This document shows positions 23,665 to 31,498 of a stretch of DNA of 64,000 nt, in pieces. Every line of letters starts with the position of its first letter. The first letter of the stretch is position 1. The stretch lies in assembly GCF_019645855.1 (NCBI RefSeq), contig NZ_CP080999.1:4340001-4404000 (forward strand). Reading direction: 5' to 3'. The notes under the pieces are model-generated. The model worked only from the letters and a program-made list of their open reading frames with translations. It was not told where the DNA came from and searched no databases. The position numbers and the translations under genes were made by a program. This DNA comes from Mycobacterium malmoense. Lineage in GTDB: Bacteria; Actinomycetota; Actinomycetes; Mycobacteriales; Mycobacteriaceae.

Positions 23665-24579
23665 TCAGCGCCGTCGGGTTGACAGGAAGCGGAATGCCGC
23701 GGCGATGACGTTGATCGCGGCGACGATGATGATCAGCGTCAGCGCCGCGCCCCAGATCCGCAGGAAACCGGCGTGCTCGGGATTGGTGAGTTCGGTGTAG
23801 ATCAGCAGCGGCAGCGAGGCCATGTTGCCGTGGAAGATGTCGAGGTTGATGGATCGGCTGTATCCGACCAGCACCAGCACCGGTGCGGTTTCGCCGATAA
23901 CCCGCGCGACGGACAGCAAGACGCCGGAGACAATGCCCGGCATCGCGATCGGGAAGACGATCCGCACGATGGTCTTCCACTTGGAAACACCCAGCGCGTA
24001 GCTGGCCTCCCGCAGGTCGTCGGGCACCAGCCGGAGCATCTCCTCACCGGCCCGCACCACCACCGGCAACATCAACAGGACCAGCGCCAGCGACACGGCG
24101 AACGAGCTCTGCTGGAACCCCAAGGTCGCGATCCACAGGCTGAAGATGAACAGCGCCGCGACGATCGAGGGCACCCCGGCGAGCACGTCGACCATGAACG
24201 TCGTCAGTCGCACCAGCCGGCCCGAACCGTATTCCACCAAGAACACCGCGGTCATCAAGCCCAGCGGCACGGACAGGATGCCGGCGACCCCGGCCTGGGC
24301 CAACGTCCCATACAGCGCGTGGTACACGCCGCCGGCGAACTCCTCTGGCAGCACGCCGCGCAAGGAGTGCGTCCACCAGCCCGACCGGGTGACGGCGTAC
24401 CAGCCTCGCGCGATCACCACCGACAGCAGCCAGACCAGCGGCACCAGGGCCACGAGGAAGGAGGCGACGAAAAACGTTGTCGCGGCGTTGTTTGTGAGTC
24501 GCCGCCTTAAGCTCAGGGGCTTGAACGCGTCCGATTTGACCGGCAGGTCGAGCACGTCTGTGCTCGTTGGGGGGCTCAT
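23665..24579 (-). CDS. pstA: Phosphate ABC transporter permease PstA
   Basis: Inner-membrane permease of the high-affinity phosphate importer, paired with PstC. The 304-residue protein has about six membrane segments and the ABC permease EAA loop EASYALGVSKWKTIVRIVFPIAMPGIVSGVLL that contacts the ATPase. ATG 24579 overlaps the pstC stop (ATGA), so the two are coupled. Last gene of a pstS-pstC-pstA operon; no pstB follows. It converges on mku with only 17 bp between, with no clear hairpin. In synteny with the Rv0928-Rv0936 region; which of the two tuberculosis pstA genes it matches is not clear. Confidence 0.95.
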   Translation of the reverse strand: MSPPTSTDVLDLPVKSDAFKPLSLRRRLTNNAATTFFVASFLVALVPLVWLLSVVIARGWYAVTRSGWWTHSLRGVLPEEFAGGVYHALYGTLAQAGVAGILSVPLGLMTAVFLVEYGSGRLVRLTTFMVDVLAGVPSIVAALFIFSLWIATLGFQQSSFAVSLALVLLMLPVVVRAGEEMLRLVPDDLREASYALGVSKWKTIVRIVFPIAMPGIVSGVLLSVARVIGETAPVLVLVGYSRSINLDIFHGNMASLPLLIYTELTNPEHAGFLRIWGAALTLIIIVAAINVIAAAFRFLSTRRR

Positions 24580-25565
24580 CCGTTGACCTTCCCGCCGGCG
24601 ATCGCGCGGGCGGTCGCGTTGACGATGAACGTCAGGACGAACAGCGCGAACCCGGCGGAGATGTAGGCGCCTGTGGGCAGCGGTTCGCTGAATTCGGCCG
24701 CCGCCGACGCGATCTTGGAAGCGAACGTGTAGCCGCCGTCGAATAGCGACCAATTCCCCGGGCGGGCGGCCGAGCGCAGGATGATCAGCACCGCCACGGT
24801 TTCCCCCAGGGCGCGGCCCAACCCCAGCATCGACGCCGCGATGACACCGCTACGGCCGAACGGCAGCACGGTCATCCGCACCACCTCCCACTTGGTGGCG
24901 CCGAGGGCCTGCGCGGCTTCCATCTGTATGGGCGGGGTCTGCCGGAACACTTCGCGCGACACCGAGGTGATGATCGGCAGGATCATCACCGAGAGCACGA
25001 TGGCGGCGGTGAAGATGGTGCCGCCGCCGGCCAGGGAGACGTTGCCCTTCTTGAACAGAAAGAACCATCCCAGGTTGCGGTTGAGAAACGTGGCGACCGG
25101 CTCGAGTTTGGGGGCCAGCACGAAGATTCCCCACAACCCGAAGATGATCGACGGCACCGCGGCCAGCAGATCGACCATCGCGGCGAACGGGCGCGCGAGC
25201 CGTTGCGGCGCGTATTGGGTGAGGAACACCGCGATCCCGACGGCGACCGGCACGGCCAAGACCAGCGCCGTTATCGAACTCAACACCGTGACCATGAACA
25301 GGTCGCGGATACCGAACGCCAGGTGGGACGCCTTGGTGGTTTCGAATTCCGCGCTGGTGAAGAAATTGGCATGGTCCGCGCGTAGCGACGGGACGGCACG
25401 GACCAACAGGAATACCGCGATCAGCACGATGGCGATCACGATCGTCGAACCGGCGGCGGCGGCGACCAACTTGAACAGTTGGTCGCCGCGGCGCGCCTTG
25501 TGTGGATCAATAGCCGTCAGCGCAGGCTTCGTCCCGGGCGGCTTGGCAAGCGTTTCTCGGGCCAT
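24576..25565 (-). CDS. pstC: Phosphate ABC transporter permease PstC
   Basis: Second permease of the Pst phosphate importer, 329 residues. It has an N-terminal cytoplasmic segment, a first membrane helix at about 35-58, a periplasmic loop, and the permease core with the EAA-type loop EAAQALGATKWEVVRMTVLPFGRSGVIAA. Start ATG 25565 directly follows an in-frame GTG; the longer open frame runs into pstS without similarity. It sits 11 bp after the pstS stop and overlaps pstA by 4 bp, so all three are one transcript, presumably induced under phosphate limitation through the upstream Pho-box-like element. Confidence 0.95.
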   Translation of the reverse strand: MARETLAKPPGTKPALTAIDPHKARRGDQLFKLVAAAAGSTIVIAIVLIAVFLLVRAVPSLRADHANFFTSAEFETTKASHLAFGIRDLFMVTVLSSITALVLAVPVAVGIAVFLTQYAPQRLARPFAAMVDLLAAVPSIIFGLWGIFVLAPKLEPVATFLNRNLGWFFLFKKGNVSLAGGGTIFTAAIVLSVMILPIITSVSREVFRQTPPIQMEAAQALGATKWEVVRMTVLPFGRSGVIAASMLGLGRALGETVAVLIILRSAARPGNWSLFDGGYTFASKIASAAAEFSEPLPTGAYISAGFALFVLTFIVNATARAIAGGKVNG

Positions 25566-25576
25566 CACACCCCAGA

Positions 25577-26692
25577 TCACGCGATGGCGTTGACCGAAGC
25601 CGACAACCTCGACTTGAAGGAGTCCGGAATGGGGATATATCCGTTGTCCCCCAAGCCATTTTGCCCGGCGCCGATGGTGCTCTGCAGGAATGCCTTGACG
25701 GCCGTGCCGACCTGGGAATCGGGATACTTCGAGCAGACGATCTCGTAGGTCGCCAGCACGATCGGGTAGGAGCCGGGCTGCGTCGGCTTGTAAAACGACA
25801 GCGTGTCGAGCACCATGTCGTTGCCCTGCCCCGTGACGGTGGCGCCGGAGATCGTCTTGCCGACCGAGTCGGCGCTGATCGCGACCGCATCCGTACCGGC
25901 CGAGGTGATGATCTTGGCCATGTTCAGATTCTGTGCCTTGGCGAACGACCATTCGTTGTAGGTGATCGACCCTTCGGTGGCCTTGATGGCCGCCGACGTG
26001 CCGTCGTTACCCTTGGCGCCCTCACCGACACCGCCGTTGAACGTCTTTCCGGTGCCCTTACCCCACGCGCCGTTGGACGCCGCGTCCAGATACTTCTGGA
26101 AGTTGTCGGTGGTCCCGGACTGGTCGTTGCGGAATACCACGTGAATCGGCTCGGCGGGCAGGTTGACGCCAGCGTTAAGGCCCTGGATCGCCGGATCGTT
26201 CCAGGCGGTGATGCCGCCGTTGAAGATCTTCGCCGCGGTGGGACCGTCGAGGTTCAGCGAAGTCAGGCCCTTGACGTTGTAGGTGATCGCGATCGGGCCG
26301 AACACCACCGGCAGGTTCCACGCCGGCGAGCCGCAGCGCTGCTGGGCCGCCGCGTACTCGTTCTGCGCCAACGGCGAGTCCGATCCACCGAAATCGGTTT
26401 GATTGCCCGTGAATTCGCTAATCCCGGCGCCCGAACCGTTGGCCGTGTAATTCAACGTCTGGCCGGGGCAGGCCTGTTCGAACGCGTTGACGAAACGCGT
26501 CATCGCGTTGGCCTGGGCCGTCGACCCGCTAGCCTTCAGCGTCTTCTTCCCGCCGCAACTCACCTTCCCCGACGAGCCTGCGGCACTTCCCCCGGTTGCG
26601 TTAGTTGCGTTGTTGTCGCTGCCACACCCGGACAGCACCAGCGCGGCGCTAGCCAGGACGGTCAGCGCTGCGCCAAATCGGTTGAGCTTCAT
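25577..26692 (-). CDS. pstS: Phosphate-binding lipoprotein PstS (operon copy)
   Basis: Periplasmic phosphate-binding lipoprotein delivering phosphate to PstCA. 371 residues, with a lipoprotein signal peptide ending in lipobox LSGC (cysteine 23), then the PBP fold. Ligand-site motifs are visible: ASGSTAQANAM, GGSDSPLAQNEY, and RNDQSGTTDNFQKYL with the phosphate-binding SGT. The C-terminal motif ATYEIVCSKYPDSQVG is typical of actinobacterial PstS. It heads the pstSCA operon. A near-identical paralogue lies at 28940-30055, with no length difference and only scattered substitutions. Confidence 0.96.
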   Translation of the reverse strand: MKLNRFGAALTVLASAALVLSGCGSDNNATNATGGSAAGSSGKVSCGGKKTLKASGSTAQANAMTRFVNAFEQACPGQTLNYTANGSGAGISEFTGNQTDFGGSDSPLAQNEYAAAQQRCGSPAWNLPVVFGPIAITYNVKGLTSLNLDGPTAAKIFNGGITAWNDPAIQGLNAGVNLPAEPIHVVFRNDQSGTTDNFQKYLDAASNGAWGKGTGKTFNGGVGEGAKGNDGTSAAIKATEGSITYNEWSFAKAQNLNMAKIITSAGTDAVAISADSVGKTISGATVTGQGNDMVLDTLSFYKPTQPGSYPIVLATYEIVCSKYPDSQVGTAVKAFLQSTIGAGQNGLGDNGYIPIPDSFKSRLSASVNAIA

Positions 26693-26785
26693 TCAGTTCC
26701 TAACGGTAGGGATGAAACATCGCCGCCGCCTGTGGCCGCGGCCGGCCAACCAGCCGTTTTCCTCGCAGCCATGAAGCTAACAGTA

Positions 26786-26807
26786 ACAAGGTTAACGTTC
26801 AGCGAAC
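26786..26807 (-). promoter_or_regulatory. Pho-box-like direct repeat upstream of pstSCA
   Basis: Read on the minus strand, GTTCGCTGAAC-GTTAACCTTGT forms two 11-nt units starting GTT, similar to actinobacterial PHO boxes bound by PhoP/RegX3-type regulators. It lies about 94 bp upstream of pstS. The same arrangement is conserved upstream of the second pstS at the same distance, which supports function. Confidence 0.55.
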
Positions 26808-26888
26808 TTTGCCTGGCCGTCATCGCCCGGTGCCCCGGCGCACGAGCAACATTCCGGAGCGTTACATCGCCACGCCGCTGTGACAAAC

Positions 26889-26902
26889 TAGAACCTGTTT
26901 CA
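26889..26902. promoter_or_regulatory. KstR-type operator upstream of the SDR gene
   Basis: TAGAACCTGTTTCA fits TnnAACnnGTTnnA, although its outer arms are not symmetrical. It lies 60 bp before the SDR start at 26962. It is the second KstR-like match in the window; the first is a cleaner palindrome. Confidence 0.45.
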
Positions 26903-26961
26903 GAAATGCCGCGATCCGAGTTGGCTACCGTTTCGCCGACAACTCAAATAGAGAGGCCGCA

Positions 26962-27753
26962 ATGATCCTTGACAGGTTCCGTCTCGACGACAAAGTCGCC
27001 GTCATCACCGGCGGCGGCCGCGGCCTCGGTGCGGCCATCGCGCTGGCGTTCGCCGAAGCAGGGGCCGATGTCCTCATCGCGTCGCGCACGCAATCCCAAC
27101 TAGACGCCGTCGCCGAACAGGTCCGCGCCACCGGCCGGCGGGCGCATACCGTCGCCGCCGACCTGGCCCATCCCGAGGCGACCGCACAGCTGGCCGGTCA
27201 GGCGCTCGAGGCTTTCGGAAAACTAGACATCGTCGTCAACAACGTTGGGGGGACCATGCCCAACACGTTGCTGACCACCTCGACCAAGGACCTCAAGGAC
27301 GCGTTCACCTTCAACGTCGCCACCGCCCACGCGCTGACCGCCGCGGCGGCGCCGTTGATGCTGGAGCACTCCGGCGGCGGCAGCATCATCAACATCACCT
27401 CGACCATGGGCCGGCTGGCCGGGCGCGGTTTCGCCGCCTACGGCACCGCCAAGGCCGCGCTGTCCCACTACACCCGGCTGGCCGCCCTGGACCTGTGCCC
27501 ACGCATCCGGGTCAACGCCATCGCGCCGGGGTCGATCCTGACGTCCGCGCTGGACGTGGTGGCCGCCAACGACGAGCTGCGCGCGCCGATGGAGAAGGCG
27601 ACACCCATGCGCCGCCTCGGTGATCCCGTCGACATCGCCGCTGCCGCAGTCTATTTGGCGTCTCCGGCCGGCAGCTTCCTGACCGGCAAGACGCTGGAGG
27701 TCGACGGTGGCCTCACCTATCCCAACCTCGACATCCCCGTCCCGGACCTGTGA
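26962..27753 (+). CDS. Short-chain dehydrogenase/reductase, Rv0927c-like
   Basis: NAD(P)-dependent oxidoreductase of 263 residues with the classical SDR pattern: TGGGRGLGAAIA cofactor loop, NNVGGTMPN, catalytic Ser in INITSTMG, and YGTAKAALSHY giving the Tyr-x3-Lys. The C-terminal GSFLTGKTLEVDGGLTYPN is typical of the FabG-like subgroup. A KstR-like box precedes it, so sterol-linked expression is possible. A large palindrome separates it from the following reductase gene (27856). Both lie between two direct pstS copies on the opposite strand. Confidence 0.93.
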   Translation: MILDRFRLDDKVAVITGGGRGLGAAIALAFAEAGADVLIASRTQSQLDAVAEQVRATGRRAHTVAADLAHPEATAQLAGQALEAFGKLDIVVNNVGGTMPNTLLTTSTKDLKDAFTFNVATAHALTAAAAPLMLEHSGGGSIINITSTMGRLAGRGFAAYGTAKAALSHYTRLAALDLCPRIRVNAIAPGSILTSALDVVAANDELRAPMEKATPMRRLGDPVDIAAAAVYLASPAGSFLTGKTLEVDGGLTYPNLDIPVPDL

Positions 27754-27756
27754 ACC

Positions 27757-27832
27757 CATGACCCGCGAGCAGACGCAGAATCGCCCATTTTCGTGCGGTT
27801 TTGGGCGATTCTGCGTCTGCTCGCGGGTCATG
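27757..27832. terminator. Long perfect palindrome (31-bp arms)
   Basis: The arm 27757-27787 (CATGACCCGCGAGCAGACGC and onward) is the exact reverse complement of 27802-27832, with a 14-nt loop. Such a stem would block transcription strongly. It shares a 21-nt core, CGCGAGCAGACGCAGAATCGC, with the element at 56675-56736, so it belongs to a dispersed repeat family. It lies between two codirectional genes. Confidence 0.8.
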
Positions 27833-27855
27833 TCCCCACCGCTAAGGAGCTAGCC

Positions 27856-28932
27856 ATGGCCATACCCGTCGTTCAATTGGGCACCGGCAACGTCGGCGTC
27901 CACGCGCTCAAAGCGCTCATCACCAACCCGGACTTCGAGCTCACCGGCGTGTGGGTGTCCTCGGAAGCCAAAGCCGGCAAGGACGCGGCGGAGCTTGCCG
28001 GACTTGCGGATTCGACCGGCGTGCTGGCCAGCACCGACCTGGACGCCGTGCTCGCCACCGGGCCGCAATGCGCGGTCTACAACGCGATGGCCGACAACCG
28101 GCTGCCCGAAGCCCTGGACGACTACCGGCGCGTGCTGTCCGCCGGAGTCAACATCGTCGGCAGCGGCCCGGTCTTTTTGCAGTATCCGTGGCAAGTGATT
28201 CCCGAGGAACTCATCTTCCCGCTGGAAACCGCGGCGCGCGAAGGCAATTCGAGCCTCTACGTCAACGGCATCGACCCTGGCTTCGCCAACGACCTGCTGC
28301 CGCTGGCCTTGGCCGGTACCTGTCAGAACATCCAGCAGATCCGGTGCATGGAGATCGTCGACTACGCCACCTACGACAGCGCCGTGGTCATGTTCGACGT
28401 CATGGGATTCGGTAAGCCCCTCGACGAGATCCCCATGCTGTTGCAGACCGGTGTGCTGAGCCTGGCGTGGGGCTCGGTGGTGCGGCAGTTGGCGGCGGGC
28501 CTGGGCATTTCACTCGACGAGGTCGCCGAGGTGTACGTCCGCGAGCCGGCGCCCGAGGACTTCGACATCGCGTCGGGGCACATCCCCAAGGGCACCGCCG
28601 CGGCGCTGCGGTTCGAGGTGTTCGGAATGGTCAACGGCGACCCCGTCGTCGTCCTCGAACACGTCACCCGGCTGCGCGAGGACCTGTGCCCCGATTGGCC
28701 GCAGCCGGCCCAGCCCGGCGGTTCCTACCGCATCGAGATCACCGGCGAACCGTCGTATGCCATGGACGTCTGCCTGAGCAGCCGCAACGGCGACCACAAC
28801 CACGCCGGCCTGGTCGCTACGGCGATGCGGGTTGTCAACGCGATCCCCGCGGTGGTGGCCGCGCCGCCGGGCATCGTGACCACTCTCGACCTGCCCCTGG
28901 TCACCGGCCGGGGCCTTTACGTCCCCGGGTGA
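27856..28932 (+). CDS. Dihydrodipicolinate reductase-like NAD(P)-binding protein, Rv0926c-like
   Basis: 358-residue protein of the mycobacterial DapB-like/homoserine-dehydrogenase-like group with an N-terminal Rossmann domain (VVQLGTGNVGVHALKALITN). True lysine biosynthesis is unlikely: the DapB catalytic motif is not evident, and related proteins include 2,4-diaminopentanoate dehydrogenases. Substrate unknown. ATG 27856 has AAGGAG 6 nt upstream. It follows the SDR gene but is separated by a strong palindrome, so separate transcription or attenuation is possible. It converges on the second pstS with a 7-bp gap. Confidence 0.88.
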   Translation: MAIPVVQLGTGNVGVHALKALITNPDFELTGVWVSSEAKAGKDAAELAGLADSTGVLASTDLDAVLATGPQCAVYNAMADNRLPEALDDYRRVLSAGVNIVGSGPVFLQYPWQVIPEELIFPLETAAREGNSSLYVNGIDPGFANDLLPLALAGTCQNIQQIRCMEIVDYATYDSAVVMFDVMGFGKPLDEIPMLLQTGVLSLAWGSVVRQLAAGLGISLDEVAEVYVREPAPEDFDIASGHIPKGTAAALRFEVFGMVNGDPVVVLEHVTRLREDLCPDWPQPAQPGGSYRIEITGEPSYAMDVCLSSRNGDHNHAGLVATAMRVVNAIPAVVAAPPGIVTTLDLPLVTGRGLYVPG

Positions 28933-28939
28933 CCCCAGC

Positions 28940-30055
28940 TCATGTGATGGCGTTGACCGCGGCCTTCAACCACAACTTCCACGCGTCCGGCACGGGGATG
29001 TATCCGTTGTCCGCCAGACCATTCTGTCCGGCGCCGATGGTGCTCTGCAGGAACGCCCTCACGGCCATGCCAACCTGCGGATCCGGGTACTTCGAGCAGA
29101 CGATCTCGTAGGTCGCCAGCACAATCGGGTAGGCGCCTTGCTGCTTCGGCCTGTAGAACGACACGAGGTTGAGCACGAGGTCGTTTCCCTTCCCCGAGAC
29201 CGTCGCGCCGGCAATCGTCTTGCCGACCGAGTCGGCGCTGATCACCACTGGATCCTGACCGGCCGAGGTGATGATCTTGGCCATGTTCAGGTTCTTCGCC
29301 TGGGCGAAAGACCATTCGTTGTAGGTGACCGCCCCTTCGGTGGCCTTGACGGCCGAAGAGGTGCCGTCGTTGCCCTTGGCGCCCTCACCGACACCGCCGT
29401 TGAACGTCTTTCCGGTGCCCTTGCCCCACGCGCCGTTCGAGGCCGCATCGAGATACCTCTGGAAATTGTCCGAAGTCCCGGACAGGTCGCTGCGGAACAC
29501 CACTCGAATCGGCTCGGCGGGCAGGGCGACGCCTTTGTTCAGCGCCTGGATCGCCGGATCGTTCCATGTGGTGATGCCGCCGTTGAAGATCTTGGCCGCC
29601 GTCACGGCGTCCAGGGTTAGCGAATTCAGGCCCGTGACGTTGTAGGTGATCGCGATCGGGCCGAACACCACCGGCAGGTCCCACGCCCGCGAGCCGCAGC
29701 GCTGTTGGGCGGCGTCATACTCGTTGGCGGCCAGTGGTACGTCCGATCCACCGAAATCGGTTTGCTTGCCGGTGAATTCGCTAATCCCGGCGCCCGAGCC
29801 GTTGGGCGTGTAATTCAACGTCTGACCGGGACAAGCTTGTTCGAACGCTTTGATGAAGCGGGTCATCGCGTTGGCCTGCGCGGTCGACCCGCTGGCCTTC
29901 AGCGCCTTCGTCCCGGCGCAATCCACCGGCACCGGCAGCGGGCTCGGCGTCGAACTCCCGCCGGCCGTATTGCTGTTGCCGCCGCCGCACCCCGACAGAA
30001 TCAGTGCACCGCTGGCCAGGGCAGTCAGCGCGGCGCCAAATCGCTTGAGCTTCAC
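28940..30055 (-). CDS. pstS: Phosphate-binding lipoprotein PstS (solo paralogue)
   Basis: Second phosphate-binding lipoprotein, 371 residues, aligned end to end with the copy at 25577-26692. The signal peptide ends in lipobox LSGC, followed by CGGGNSNTAGGSSTPSPLP, a linker that differs most from the other copy. Ligand motifs ASGSTAQANAM and RSDLSGTSDNFQRYL are intact. No permease genes follow, so it probably serves the same PstCA or alters phosphate capture. Its upstream region keeps the Pho-box-like element found before the operon copy, so the duplication included the promoter. Confidence 0.95.
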   Translation of the reverse strand: MKLKRFGAALTALASGALILSGCGGGNSNTAGGSSTPSPLPVPVDCAGTKALKASGSTAQANAMTRFIKAFEQACPGQTLNYTPNGSGAGISEFTGKQTDFGGSDVPLAANEYDAAQQRCGSRAWDLPVVFGPIAITYNVTGLNSLTLDAVTAAKIFNGGITTWNDPAIQALNKGVALPAEPIRVVFRSDLSGTSDNFQRYLDAASNGAWGKGTGKTFNGGVGEGAKGNDGTSSAVKATEGAVTYNEWSFAQAKNLNMAKIITSAGQDPVVISADSVGKTIAGATVSGKGNDLVLNLVSFYRPKQQGAYPIVLATYEIVCSKYPDPQVGMAVRAFLQSTIGAGQNGLADNGYIPVPDAWKLWLKAAVNAIT

Positions 30056-30149
30056 TCTGTTTCCTCACTGCAGGGGGTGAAGCGCGACCGCCGCCGTTCT
30101 CGCCGCATCGCGCCGCCAGCCATCTATCGCAGTCATGAAGCTAACAGCT

Positions 30150-30171
30150 GCAAGGTGAACTTCGGGCGAAC
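30150..30171 (-). promoter_or_regulatory. Pho-box-like direct repeat upstream of the solo pstS
   Basis: On the minus strand, GTTCGCCCGAA-GTTCACCTTGC gives two 11-nt units; the second carries the GTTCACC core of actinobacterial PHO boxes. It lies about 95 bp upstream of the pstS start and is the counterpart of the element at 26786-26807. Confidence 0.6.
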
Positions 30172-30215
30172 TCTGCCTGGGGGTTGGCTGGACCACCCCA
30201 TGGTTCACGGCGGCA

Positions 30216-30234
30216 GGCTGTTCGGTTAACCTAA
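30216..30234. promoter_or_regulatory. MntR/IdeR-like operator candidate before mntH
   Basis: The 19-mer ending TAACCTAA matches the DtxR-family iron/manganese box TTAGGTTAGSCTAACCTAA at about 13 of 19 positions, with a well conserved right half and a weak left half. Its place 38 bp upstream of a manganese transporter supports MntR control. Confidence 0.35.
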
Positions 30235-30271
30235 CTTTTTTATTCGAGAACATGGATCGAGGGTCGATACG

Positions 30272-31498
30272 TTGGCGCAGGGTAGCCAGGCCTCGCTCAA
30301 GACGAGTTGGTATCTGCTCGGGCCGGCGTTCGTCGCCGCCATCGCCTATGTCGATCCGGGAAACGTCGCGGCCAACGTCAGCGCCGGCACGCAGTTCGGC
30401 TATTTGCTGCTGTGGGTGATCGTCGCGGCCAACGTGATGGCGGGGCTGGTGCAGTACCTGTCCGCGAAACTCGGGCTGGTGACCGGGCGCTCGCTGCCCG
30501 CGGCGATCGGCGGGCAGATGAACCGCCCGCTGCGGCTGACCTTTTGGGCGCAGGCCGAGATCGTGGCGATGGCAACCGATGTGGCCGAGGTGATCGGTGG
30601 AGCGATCGCCTTGCGAATCCTGTTCGATTTGCCGCTGACGATCGGCGGGATCATCACCGGCGTGATCTCGTTGCTGCTGTTGACGATCAAAGACCGCCGC
30701 GGCCAGCTTCTTTTCGAGCGCGTCATCACTGGCTTGCTGCTCGTCATCGCCGTGGGCTTCGCGGCCAGCTTCTTCGTCGCCACGCCACCGCCCGACGCCG
30801 TGGTCGGCGGCTTGGTGCCGCGGTTCCACGGCCGCGAAAGCGTGTTGCTGGCCGCCGCCATCCTGGGCGCCACCGTGATGCCGCACGCGGTGTACCTGCA
30901 CTCGGGCCTGGCCCTCGACCGGCACGGACATCCAGAGCCGGGCCAGCTCCGACGGCGGCTGTTGCGCGTCACCCGCGCGGACGTCGCGCTGGCGATGACG
31001 GTCGCCGGGACCGTGAACGCGGCGATGCTGCTGGTGGCCGCGATCAACCTGCAGGGCCGTGCAGGAACCGGATCCATCGACGGCGCTTACCTGGCCATTC
31101 ACCACACATTGGGGTCGGCGATCGCGGTGCTGTTCGCCGTCGGATTGCTCGCGTCGGGCTTGGCGTCGGCATCGGTGGGCGCCTACGCCGGCGCCATGAT
31201 CATGCAGGGATTGCTACACCGGTCGGTTCCCATGCCGGTGCGCCGGCTGGTCACGCTATGCCCCGCCGTCGCGATCCTGGCGCTCGGTTTCGACCCGACG
31301 CGCGCACTGGTGTTGTCGCAGGTAGTTCTGTCCTTCGGCATCCCCTTCGCGGTGCTTCCCCTGGTCAGGCTGACCAGCAACCGCAAGGTGATGGGTGTAG
31401 ATGCCAACCACCCCGTCACGACGGTTATTGTCTGGGCGGTCGCCGTAATGGTTAGTCTGCTTAACATGGTGCTGATTTACCTGACGGTGACGGGCTGA
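30272..31498 (+). CDS. mntH: Nramp divalent metal (Mn2+/Fe2+) transporter MntH
   Basis: Proton-coupled divalent metal importer of the Nramp family, 408 residues with about 11 membrane helices. The metal-binding helix 1 motif DPGN (YVDPGNVAANV) and helix 6 motif TVMPHAVYLHS (MPH) are both intact, so it should be active. The chosen start is TTG with GAGGG about 8 nt upstream; no ATG or GTG lies in frame nearby. The next gene starts immediately at its stop, so the two are cotranscribed. A MntR/IdeR-like site lies upstream. Confidence 0.95.
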   Translation: MAQGSQASLKTSWYLLGPAFVAAIAYVDPGNVAANVSAGTQFGYLLLWVIVAANVMAGLVQYLSAKLGLVTGRSLPAAIGGQMNRPLRLTFWAQAEIVAMATDVAEVIGGAIALRILFDLPLTIGGIITGVISLLLLTIKDRRGQLLFERVITGLLLVIAVGFAASFFVATPPPDAVVGGLVPRFHGRESVLLAAAILGATVMPHAVYLHSGLALDRHGHPEPGQLRRRLLRVTRADVALAMTVAGTVNAAMLLVAAINLQGRAGTGSIDGAYLAIHHTLGSAIAVLFAVGLLASGLASASVGAYAGAMIMQGLLHRSVPMPVRRLVTLCPAVAILALGFDPTRALVLSQVVLSFGIPFAVLPLVRLTSNRKVMGVDANHPVTTVIVWAVAVMVSLLNMVLIYLTVTG

